A stretch of 5,544 nucleotides of DNA, taken from contig JAIPFG010000220.1 of the NCBI GenBank assembly GCA_021736745.1, positions 1 through 5,544 on the forward strand, in the 5' to 3' direction. The DNA comes from Pseudomonadales bacterium. Lineage in GTDB: Bacteria > Pseudomonadota > Gammaproteobacteria > Pseudomonadales > IMCC2047. Positions within the stretch are counted from its first letter, which is position 1; the number at the start of each line of letters is the position of its first letter. Under the pieces are notes generated by a model that saw nothing but the letters and a program-made list of their open reading frames with translations, was not told where the DNA came from and made no database searches. Below, in pieces: positions 1 to 5,544 of the stretch. The position numbers and the translations under genes were made by a program.

Positions 1-1
1 T

Positions 2-790
2 TTACTGAAAACCCTTTGGAAATATGATGGCCGCGAACTAGCTGTTTTTTTAAAAAAAACAGGTGTCAAAAAAGGAGATACCTTGGCTGTTCATTCATCC
101 TGGTTGGCAGGAAATGGTTTTGATGGGTCACCGTTGGATTTTATCAATGTATTGAAATCTGTTATCACAGAAGATGGGTTGTTGGTCATGATGTCCATGC
201 CCTATCACAACCAAAGTTCGGCTGAGTTCATCCGCAGTGGGGGGCAAATGAAGGTTAATCGTTCACCCTCTAAAATGGGGCTTTTATCGGAGGTTTTTAG
301 GAGAGGGCGGGATACCGAACGCAGTTTAAGCCCAACCCATCCTGTGCTTGCCTGGGGTAAAGAAGCGAAAGCCTTTGTCGCTGATCATATAAATTGTCTG
401 GAGCCATTTGGTAAAGGAAGTCCTTTTGAAAAAATGCTGGACAGGAATGCCGCAATCATTGCCGTTGACACCCCTTTTTCCACTGTAACCTTCACGCATT
501 TTCTGGAAGATTGTATCAGTGACAAGTTACCTTTTTCGTTGTATGAAAATGAGCCGTTGATGGGAAAAGTAATCAATGAAATGGGAGAGGAAGTTGTGGT
601 TCCCGTTCGGGTTTTGTCTAATGAAGCGAATATTCGCCGCCGTGAAAACAGGTTGGTCGAGTTTTTTGACAGAGAAGGGGTGTTAAAGTACTCAAAGTTG
701 GGAGCAACCCGCTTTATCTATTTACAGTGTGCCCAGGCATATTCGGCTATTAATAAAATGTACGACCAGCAGTTAAGCATGTTTGACTAG
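2..790 (+). CDS. AAC(3)-family N-acetyltransferase, 5' end cut by window edge
   Basis: The frame is open to the left edge, leaving 262 visible residues, and the true start lies outside. The visible part begins near the family's N-terminus. KKGDTLAVHSSW (residues 24-35) matches the usual 'GD-hydrophobic-HSS' segment of the aminoglycoside 3-N-acetyltransferase fold. SPTHPVLAWG (110-119) is the family's conserved PTHP segment, and TFTHFLED (163-170) matches the 'T..H..E' segment thought to line the active site. The family transfers acetyl from acetyl-CoA to an amino group. Next to glycosyltransferases and a flippase, an amino-sugar or nucleotide-sugar substrate in the cytoplasm is more likely than an antibiotic; this is inference. 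A TTG at 83 preceded by AAGGAG (72-77) looks like a start, but using it would remove conserved sequence, and those bases encode KKGD. The gene ends 20 bp before the next one, suggesting an operon. Family assignment is firm; the substrate is unknown. Confidence 0.88.
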   Translation, partial: LLKTLWKYDGRELAVFLKKTGVKKGDTLAVHSSWLAGNGFDGSPLDFINVLKSVITEDGLLVMMSMPYHNQSSAEFIRSGGQMKVNRSPSKMGLLSEVFRRGRDTERSLSPTHPVLAWGKEAKAFVADHINCLEPFGKGSPFEKMLDRNAAIIAVDTPFSTVTFTHFLEDCISDKLPFSLYENEPLMGKVINEMGEEVVVPVRVLSNEANIRRRENRLVEFFDREGVLKYSKLGATRFIYLQCAQAYSAINKMYDQQLSMFD

Positions 791-810
791 TTTTAAAGTG
801 AGCAGATTGA

Positions 811-1980
811 ATGAATATTCGCCAAACAATAATAGAAAATAAACGTATATTGAGAGAACGGATTAACCTTGGTGCAACAACGCCTAAAGACATTTCCACG
901 CACCTGAGTGCAGCAATGGACTGGTTGGTTCATGCCCAGGAGAGCTCGCCTGATGACGGCGTTTCCCAAACATATCTTGTGCGTTCCCGTCATTGGGCTA
1001 AGTCTTACCCGGAAACCACAGGGTATATCATCCCAACATTCTATCGCTACTGGCAATTAACCGGCGACGACAGTTATCGTCACCGAGCGATTAAAATGGC
1101 CGACTGGGAATGTAAGATACAATTACCTGATGGAGGTGTTCTAGCCGGTGCGTTAGGTGATTCTGATAAACCGACAGTGTTTAATACCGGACAAGTACTA
1201 TTTGGCTGGGTGACAGCCTATGAACAAGAGAAAAATGAATGTTATCGAGAGGCGGCCATTAAAGCCGCTAACTGGTTATGTGACATTATGGATGATGACG
1301 GTTGTTGGCGTCAGTTTGGTTCGCCATTCACGACTCGAAATATCAATGTGTATAACACCCGGTCGGCCTGGGGGTTAATGCGTGTTCATGAAATTAGCGG
1401 GGATCAAAAATTTTATGAGGCGGCAATCGCGAATCTGGAATGGGCGTTACAACAAAAGATAGAAAATGGCTGGCTTAAGCATAACTGTTTACTGGATGAT
1501 GATCAGCCCTTTACCCATACCCTTGCTTATGCAATGAGGGGATTTCTTGAGATCGGGGTATACAGCAAACGCCAGGACTTTCTGGATGAGGCCGTTAAAA
1601 TTGGTGATGCAGTATTAGCCAATATACAACGAAAGGGATTTCTGCCGGGACGATTTAACAAGGATTGGGAGCCGACTGTTAAATGGTCCTGTCTAACAGG
1701 CAATGCACAGTTTTGTATTAATTGGGGGCGCTTATTCCAGATTACCGGAGCGGAGAAATATAAAACAGCCGTACAATCGGTAAACGGGTTTACAAAAAGT
1801 ACTCAGAAAATAAAGGGTGACTTAAATGAACGGGGAGGGATTAAAGGTTCGCATCCCATTAATGGCGGCTATCATCCTTGGCAGTACCCCAACTGGGCAA
1901 CCAAGTTCTTTGCAGATGCGTTAATGATGGAGCAGACAATTTTTGAAAATAAGGGCGTTTATAAGAATTGGCCGAGGTGA
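811..1980 (+). CDS. Six-hairpin alpha/alpha-toroid protein of a polysaccharide locus, function unknown
   Basis: A 389-residue protein with no signal peptide or membrane segment visible, so probably cytoplasmic. Six helical-hairpin repeats can be read by eye. Helices ending in a turn start near residues 31, 89, 145, 201, 257 and 317 (for example YREAAIKAANWLCDIMDDDG, and FYEAAIANLEWALQQKIENG). They alternate with helices of the type 'T-x-Y/G..L..L...Y.ITGD..Y' near 70, 125, 181, 234, 292 and 355. This is the pattern of an (alpha/alpha)6 barrel, the fold of six-hairpin glycosidases, several polysaccharide lyases and the helical domain of some uronyl epimerases. The C-terminal HPWQYPNWATKFFADAL (355-371) looks like a conserved family signature. 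It may correspond to proteins annotated 'polysaccharide biosynthesis protein VpsJ', but that is an unverified recollection. The start is ATG 811 with AAAGTGAG (795-802) as a plausible ribosome site. It lies 20 bp after the acetyltransferase. Fold fairly sure; enzymatic role unassigned. Confidence 0.85.
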   Translation: MNIRQTIIENKRILRERINLGATTPKDISTHLSAAMDWLVHAQESSPDDGVSQTYLVRSRHWAKSYPETTGYIIPTFYRYWQLTGDDSYRHRAIKMADWECKIQLPDGGVLAGALGDSDKPTVFNTGQVLFGWVTAYEQEKNECYREAAIKAANWLCDIMDDDGCWRQFGSPFTTRNINVYNTRSAWGLMRVHEISGDQKFYEAAIANLEWALQQKIENGWLKHNCLLDDDQPFTHTLAYAMRGFLEIGVYSKRQDFLDEAVKIGDAVLANIQRKGFLPGRFNKDWEPTVKWSCLTGNAQFCINWGRLFQITGAEKYKTAVQSVNGFTKSTQKIKGDLNERGGIKGSHPINGGYHPWQYPNWATKFFADALMMEQTIFENKGVYKNWPR

Positions 1981-2118
1981 ACAAATAAACAAAACCGGCG
2001 ATATCGAAAGTGATCTCTTAACTGTGCTAAAGCATTTGGTTTAAACGAGCTTACGCCATGGGAGTAATCGGTTTAATTTAGCTTAATCGTATAAAGCGCC
2101 TATCAACAACGCCGGCCG
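1981..2118. other. Convergent intergenic gap, no strong terminator
   Basis: The gap lies between the ends of the rightward toroid gene and the leftward glycosyltransferase gene. I find no classical GC-rich hairpin followed by a T run for the rightward transcript. For the leftward transcript, a weak candidate lies at about 2095-2120: AGCGGCC and GGCGCT can pair with one bulged G around a 13-base loop, followed only by TTAT. The reciprocal 6-mers CCGGCG (1995-2000) and CGCCGG (2110-2115) are too far apart to act as a simple hairpin. Confidence 0.4.
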
Positions 2119-3555
2119 CTATAATAACGCGTGAAACGCATCGGCTAATCTTTTCGTTAGATATTTTCGGTCAAATTGCTCCAGGTATTGCGTATTAACA
2201 TCTGTCACTAAGGTCGGCGGTTCATTTTTTATCAGGTGAAGCAAACTTTCTTTGCATTGATCCACATCGTTTACGGGTACTACGGTGCCGATATTTGCCT
2301 TGGTAATAATATCGGTGGTGGCAGCGCTGTCGCATAATGCAAAAATAGGCCGCTTCGAGGCGACATATTCAAACAGCTTACCGGGAATGACGCCATCGGC
2401 TGTTTTCCCAGTATCCACGATGAGCAGTAGATAATCCGCCTCGACCTGTACCTTTTTGGATGTATCGAAATCAACATCACCATGAAAAACAAAACAACCT
2501 TCCAAGTCATATTGTTTGATTAAACGATCATATTCCGCTTGAATTTCGGGAGAGACTCCACCATAAAAATGAACTCTTACTTTGTCGATTAGATCGGGAT
2601 ACTCCGATTTAATCTGCCCCAAAGCATGAGCCAAGGAATAACCACGTCTATTTTTGAAAAGCCTGCCGGTATAAACAAAATCAATAAGATCGTTTTGAAC
2701 CTGCTCCTGTGAGAGTAAATCCTCAAAGGCTTCCAGGTCATAGCCATTGGTAATGGTGTGCCATGAGGAATGATTTTCGCTGAGCAACGTTTTTAAATAT
2801 TCAGTTTTCTGTTCAGAGACAGCAATAACCGCATCAGCCTGCCGAATAAGCTTTTTCTCCAGTTTACTCTCCAACCATTGTCGTAGTGGGGGAATCCACT
2901 CTCTTAGTACGTCATCGGTCCATAAATCACGGTAATCAACGACCCAGGGGAGGCCGGTCTTTTTCTTTAAGCGGTAGCCAGTTAATGCGGCGCTAAAGGG
3001 TGGAAAGCTGGTGTAAATGAGATCAATGTTTTCTTTTTTAATAATATCTAAGGCTACCCGGTAACTGCGCCAAGCCCAAACAATTTGGTCGTCAGGAATA
3101 TGTAACCAATGGCGGGTGAAGGATTTAAATCCGGTAATTAATCTTTGCCTAATACCAACCCGAGTTGGTGTTGGTTCATTCCTTGGGGATTGTTCTGACG
3201 ACGGTGGCTGCTCTGCGTTAATAGCCGCTGACGGGGTTCTGATCAGCCTTTTGATGAGCGTAAAAACAGCTTCGTCGATACTGGTATTAGCGACCCGATA
3301 AACGGCAATATCTTGAGGGATTTCTTCTTCCAAAGAGGGCGAATAGAGCGGATTTGATTTGTTATATTGCATGGTTAGCACATAAGGTTGCCAGCCCATG
3401 CTTCTTAGGTGCATCACAAATTTTGCCGTGCGAATACGGCCAATGGTTTTAATCGGAGGGTATTCTCCGGCGATGACCAAAACTTTTTTTGGATTGTTGC
3501 TCAATGGACACTCTCTGTTGATTGATCTTTCGTCATTAAATCGTACTTGCCTCAT
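2119..3555 (-). CDS. GT-B fold glycosyltransferase (GT4-like), 478 aa
   Basis: A cytoplasmic or membrane-peripheral sugar transferase that probably adds one sugar of the polysaccharide repeat unit from a nucleotide-sugar donor. The N-terminal Rossmann half opens with KKVLVIAGEYPP (23-34) and contains VVDYRDLWTDD (205-215), a pattern common in GT4-like N domains. The linker region has DAVIAVSE (241-248) and ITNGYD (268-273). The C-terminal donor-binding half has FVYTGRLFKNR (293-303), FHGDVDF (357-363) and PGKLFEYVASKRPIFAL (391-407). This replaces the textbook EX7E motif with a 'G.iP.KlfEY' version. Residues 108-135 form a Pro/Ser/Glu-rich stretch (QPPSSEQSPRNEPTPTR) that looks like a disordered insert. 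I take ATG 3555 because AAGGG (3566-3570) lies 10 bases upstream. A TTG codon 18 residues further in (L18, codon at 3502-3504) is also possible, since homology-like sequence only begins near residue 23. It is second in the leftward pair. Fold sure, sugar specificity unknown. Confidence 0.93.
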   Translation of the reverse strand: MRQVRFNDERSINRECPLSNNPKKVLVIAGEYPPIKTIGRIRTAKFVMHLRSMGWQPYVLTMQYNKSNPLYSPSLEEEIPQDIAVYRVANTSIDEAVFTLIKRLIRTPSAAINAEQPPSSEQSPRNEPTPTRVGIRQRLITGFKSFTRHWLHIPDDQIVWAWRSYRVALDIIKKENIDLIYTSFPPFSAALTGYRLKKKTGLPWVVDYRDLWTDDVLREWIPPLRQWLESKLEKKLIRQADAVIAVSEQKTEYLKTLLSENHSSWHTITNGYDLEAFEDLLSQEQVQNDLIDFVYTGRLFKNRRGYSLAHALGQIKSEYPDLIDKVRVHFYGGVSPEIQAEYDRLIKQYDLEGCFVFHGDVDFDTSKKVQVEADYLLLIVDTGKTADGVIPGKLFEYVASKRPIFALCDSAATTDIITKANIGTVVPVNDVDQCKESLLHLIKNEPPTLVTDVNTQYLEQFDRKYLTKRLADAFHALL

Positions 3556-3589
3556 ACCAAAAGCACCCTTACCATCCGTTAGGTATGAG
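3551..3589 (-). promoter_or_regulatory. Inverted repeat enclosing the ribosome site and start codon of the 478-aa glycosyltransferase
   Basis: Read on the - strand, CTCATACC (3589-3582) and GGTATGAG (3558-3551) are perfect 8-bp inverted copies separated by 23 bases. The ATG start codon (3555-3553) sits inside the second arm, and the AAGGG ribosome site (3570-3566) sits in the loop. In mRNA this could form a stem that hides the start codon; in DNA it could be an operator. The repeat is seen directly; a regulatory role is inference. Confidence 0.4.
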
Positions 3590-3687
3590 AATATTCAGCT
3601 ACCGTTTTCTGTGCACCCTACCATTCTCTTTTTGTTAAAGGCTGACGCAAAGGGCATATAAAAATCAAATAAAAGAAATCCCTTATT
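3556..3687. other. Gap between the two leftward glycosyltransferase genes
   Basis: These 132 bp are long for a tight operon. Right after the upstream gene's TAG there is an AT-rich stretch (about 3653-3680) with no hairpin, so I see no terminator. I find no convincing -35/-10 pair for the downstream gene either; the nearest, TTGCGT with AGAATG 17 bases on (- strand), is poor. The two genes are probably read on one transcript, but a private promoter here cannot be excluded. Confidence 0.35.
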
Positions 3688-4902
3688 CTATTCACTCAGC
3701 AAGCGATCACAAAGATGATTAAAGGCTTGGGCGCAATGCTCAAAACTCGAATCCCGGGCCAGTTGTTTTCCGTTCTGGATAATCGTTTCCCGTAGCGCAT
3801 GATCGGTTAACAAACGGTTGATGGCGTCGCCAATTTCTTCCGTTGATTCACCATTGACCGACAGCCCGTTAAACCCATCCCTGACGGCTTCCACCGCGCC
3901 ACCGGCTTTGCCACCGATCACCGGTTTACCACAGGCATTGGCTTCCAAAAAGACTAAACCAAAACCTTCCGTATCACCATCCGGCATAGTCCTGTTAGGC
4001 ATTAAAAAAATATCACACAATTGGTAATAGCGACTTAAATCCTCTGTCGACACTTTGCCGACAAAGGTAACATTGGATTCAAGTGCTAATTCGTGAACTT
4101 TACTCTTCAATGCTGTTTCGTAAGGACCGACACCAACAATCAGGTAATGTACATTTGGCTGTGACTTGAGGACTTCCGGAAGCGCGGCAATGGTTTTATC
4201 GATACCTTTACGAGGAATCAGACGGCCCACAGTAAGGAGTATTTGTTTTCCTTCCAGATGGTGTTTCTGGATCAAATCGAGAGGTTTATCTGCGGGCTTA
4301 AACAGATTTAAATCCACTCCGTTGGGAATCAGCGTAATTTTATCTGAGGCAATACCAAAATGTTCGATAAGGTATGTCTTAGTAAAAAGACTGACGGCAA
4401 CCAAAGCGTCAGCATTGGCTAAGTATCGTTTACGATTTTCCTCATAGTGACCGTAAGAGGCCGAATTGGTGACTTCCTCGCCGTGAATATAGTTAATTAT
4501 TTTAACGCCGAGTAGTCGCTTGAGAAGAGCTGCAACCCAGCTCAATGAATTGAGCTCCCCGACACAGAGAATTTTGATGTCGTATTTCAACACTAAGCCT
4601 GACAATTTATAAAGCAGGCGCAGTTTTATCGGGACTTCCCTGAACAGCAATAAAAATAATGAATGTAATTTGGATTTTGATTGAATAACCAAAGGTCGCA
4701 AGAGATTGATGCGCTCAATGGTAAAATTGGCTTTTGCATCATAGTCGCGCCAGCCGTCCAGTTGTTCTCCCGTCGCCAGATGCACCTTTGGTGCCAATAC
4801 CATCACATCATTGTCAGGCGCATATTTGCAAAGATTTTCATAGACAACTGCCGAGCCGCCATTGATCGGGGGGAAAATGCTTGTGAAAAGGATACACTTC
4901 AC
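3688..4902 (-). CDS. Family 4 retaining glycosyltransferase, 404 aa
   Basis: A GT-B enzyme of the GT4 family, which transfers sugar from a nucleotide-sugar donor with retention of configuration, usually onto a lipid-linked glycan at the inner face of the inner membrane. The N-terminus is typical: MKCILFTSIFPPINGGSA with the Gly-Gly loop at 15-16. NYIHGEE (137-143), ADALVAVS (164-171) and LIPNGVDLNLF (191-201) follow in the expected order. The donor domain has LLTVGRLIPRKG (222-233) with the Arg/Lys pair that usually contacts the diphosphate, then VGVGP (256-260), and a clean EX7E motif EGFGLVFLE (312-320, E312 and E320). GKAGGAVEAVRDGFNGL (331-347) closes the donor site. Length is normal for the family. 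The start is a GTG codon (4902-4900) with AGGA at 4917-4914, 11 bases upstream, so translation initiation may be moderate. It is the first gene leftward from the divergent region, followed by the second glycosyltransferase. Acceptor and sugar are unknown. Confidence 0.96.
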   Translation of the reverse strand: MKCILFTSIFPPINGGSAVVYENLCKYAPDNDVMVLAPKVHLATGEQLDGWRDYDAKANFTIERINLLRPLVIQSKSKLHSLFLLLFREVPIKLRLLYKLSGLVLKYDIKILCVGELNSLSWVAALLKRLLGVKIINYIHGEEVTNSASYGHYEENRKRYLANADALVAVSLFTKTYLIEHFGIASDKITLIPNGVDLNLFKPADKPLDLIQKHHLEGKQILLTVGRLIPRKGIDKTIAALPEVLKSQPNVHYLIVGVGPYETALKSKVHELALESNVTFVGKVSTEDLSRYYQLCDIFLMPNRTMPDGDTEGFGLVFLEANACGKPVIGGKAGGAVEAVRDGFNGLSVNGESTEEIGDAINRLLTDHALRETIIQNGKQLARDSSFEHCAQAFNHLCDRLLSE

Positions 4903-4924
4903 CGTTAAAAGTTTCCTGCGAGTA

Positions 4925-4937
4925 TGCGCTCAGCGCA
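4925..4937. repeat. 13-bp perfect palindrome, possible operator
   Basis: TGCGCTCAGCGCA reads the same on both strands except for its central base, giving 6-bp arms. It lies 23 bp upstream of the GTG start of the 404-aa glycosyltransferase, between any plausible promoter and the ribosome site. It could be a protein-binding site or, as RNA, a small 5-bp hairpin with a three-base loop in the leader. The symmetry is seen; the function is inferred. Confidence 0.4.
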
Positions 4938-5063
4938 AGGTCAATAGTTTGGTCTTAGATTTTGCCTAAAAAGTGTAGTTTAAGATAGCGATATACGCTT
5001 ATGAATAGAGAGAACTTTTATCGTCGTAAAGATTGAAACTAGGCCGGTGTGTGTAATTATCGC

Positions 5064-5072
5064 TGCTATACT
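5064..5072 (+). promoter_or_regulatory. Extended -10 promoter for the flippase gene
   Basis: TGCTATACT is a match to the sigma-70 extended -10 pattern TGnTATAAT with one mismatch in the hexamer. No good -35 lies 16-18 bases upstream, as is common for extended -10 promoters. Transcription would start near 5079, about 33 bases before the flippase ATG, leaving room for the AGGGT (5096-5100) ribosome site. Confidence 0.5.
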
Positions 5073-5111
5073 TCACCGGGGTACTCAATAAACACAGGGT
5101 TTCATTAGTTA

Positions 5112-5544
5112 ATGTCGTCAGTCAAAAAATCACTCGCTTTTTCTTTTATTCAAAATTATGGCATCACCATACTCCATTTTGCGTCAGCAATTGTTATCGC
5201 AAGACTATTAACTCCCGAAGAAATTGGTGTATTTTCAGTCGGTATCGCCTTTGTCGCGATAGCCCATGCCGTTCGCGATTTTGGTGTTAGCAATTATATT
5301 GTTCAGGAAAAAGACTTCACCGAGAGTAAAAAAGCCGCATCCATTCAGATAGCCTTTGTTGTTTCCTGGTCGCTGGCGCTATTAATCCTGATTTTTTCTT
5401 TTCTGGCGGGCAACTTCTACGACGACCCACGAGTGTCTAAAGTGCTTTCCTATTTGTCCATCAACTTTTTTCTGCTGCCGTTTAGTTCTGTAGGGCTGGC
5501 GATACTGCGCCGACAGATGCAGTTCGATTGGCTTTGCTACATTC
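5112..5544 (+). CDS. Wzx-type polysaccharide flippase (PST/MATE-like superfamily), 3' end cut by window edge
   Basis: 144 residues are visible of a protein that in this family usually runs to about 400-500, so the C-terminal two thirds are missing. It should move lipid-linked oligosaccharide units across the inner membrane. Four hydrophobic segments can be seen, at about 9-31, 38-58, 78-100 and 110-131. Between the first two lies RLLTPEEIGVFSV (31-43), the near-invariant 'ar.Lt.eeiGvfs' loop of WzxC/RfbX-like flippases. DFGVSNYIVQEKDFT (56-70) and LRRQMQFDW (132-140) are also typical. ATG 5112 is the first possible start, because an in-frame TAG lies at 5106-5108; AGGGT at 5096-5100 is the likely ribosome site, 11 bases away. 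It is transcribed away from the glycosyltransferase pair and probably opens a further rightward operon. Family assignment is firm; the exported glycan is unknown. Confidence 0.94.
   Translation, partial: MSSVKKSLAFSFIQNYGITILHFASAIVIARLLTPEEIGVFSVGIAFVAIAHAVRDFGVSNYIVQEKDFTESKKAASIQIAFVVSWSLALLILIFSFLAGNFYDDPRVSKVLSYLSINFFLLPFSSVGLAILRRQMQFDWLCYI

Larger units (their letters stand above)
4903..5111. promoter_or_regulatory. Divergent promoter region between glycosyltransferase and flippase genes
   Basis: These 209 bp separate two genes that start in opposite directions, so promoters for both should be here. The rightward one is listed separately. For the leftward gene I find no convincing pair. 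TTGACC (- strand, 4944-4939) is a fair -35, but nothing 16-18 bases on resembles a -10, and a start there would leave no room for the ribosome site. A second weak option is TTTACG with TATTCA 17 bases on (- strand, about 5030-5002). No open frame of note lies in the gap. Confidence 0.55.

Noticed and set aside
793..1056. Open frame of 87 codons on the - strand over the start of the toroid gene
   Set aside because: It lies antisense to a well-supported coding region and its translation resembles no family I recognise.
1995..2115. Inverted 6-mers CCGGCG and CGCCGG at the two ends of the convergent gap
   Set aside because: Arms are only 6 bp and about 110 bp apart; matches of this size are expected by chance and do not define mobile-element ends.
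2091..2120. Possible Rho-independent terminator for the leftward operon
   Set aside because: The stem needs a bulged G, the loop is 13 bases and only TTAT follows instead of a U run, so it is mentioned only within the intergenic entry.
3398..3661. Open frame of 87 codons on the + strand over the start of the 478-aa glycosyltransferase
   Set aside because: It overlaps a clear gene antisense, has no recognisable protein features and no ribosome site; it is a shadow frame.
4983..4998. AGCG-ATATA-CGCT symmetrical motif in the divergent region
   Set aside because: Only 4-bp arms and the outer bases do not pair; too small to claim as an operator.
5033..5060. TTGAAA with TAATTA as a -35/-10 promoter for the flippase
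   Set aside because: Spacing is 15 bp or the -10 match worsens at 17 bp; the extended -10 at 5064-5072 is better.

Overview
The window looks like part of a surface or exopolysaccharide (EPS, capsule or O-antigen type) biosynthesis locus from a Gram-negative bacterium. A marine-type gammaproteobacterium fits the moderate base composition and protein style, but nothing in the window fixes the taxon. Every gene I can recognise fits glycan assembly: an acetyl-CoA-dependent AAC(3)-fold N-acetyltransferase, a six-hairpin alpha/alpha-toroid protein, two GT-B glycosyltransferases and a Wzx-type flippase. I see no tRNA, rRNA, CRISPR array or insertion sequence.

Layout: (1) On the + strand at 2-1980 are the acetyltransferase, cut by the left edge, and the toroid protein. 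They are 20 bp apart and probably co-transcribed. (2) 1981-2118 is a short convergent gap with no strong terminator. (3) On the - strand at 4902-2119 are two glycosyltransferases, read right to left. The 404-residue enzyme comes first, then a 132-bp gap, then the 478-residue enzyme. The start codon of the second lies inside an 8-bp inverted repeat. (4) 4903-5111 is a divergent promoter region with a good extended -10 element for the rightward gene and a 13-bp perfect palindrome nearer the leftward gene. (5) On the + strand from 5112 to the right edge is the first 144 residues of a polysaccharide flippase.

How they may work together (inference): the glycosyltransferases add sugars to a lipid-linked repeat unit on the cytoplasmic face, the AAC(3)-like enzyme acetylates an amino-sugar intermediate or residue, and the flippase moves the finished unit across the inner membrane. 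The toroid protein is the least understood. Its fold is shared by many polysaccharide hydrolases, lyases and epimerases, but I cannot assign it a reaction. No polymerase, initiating transferase or export gene is visible, so the locus must extend beyond both edges.
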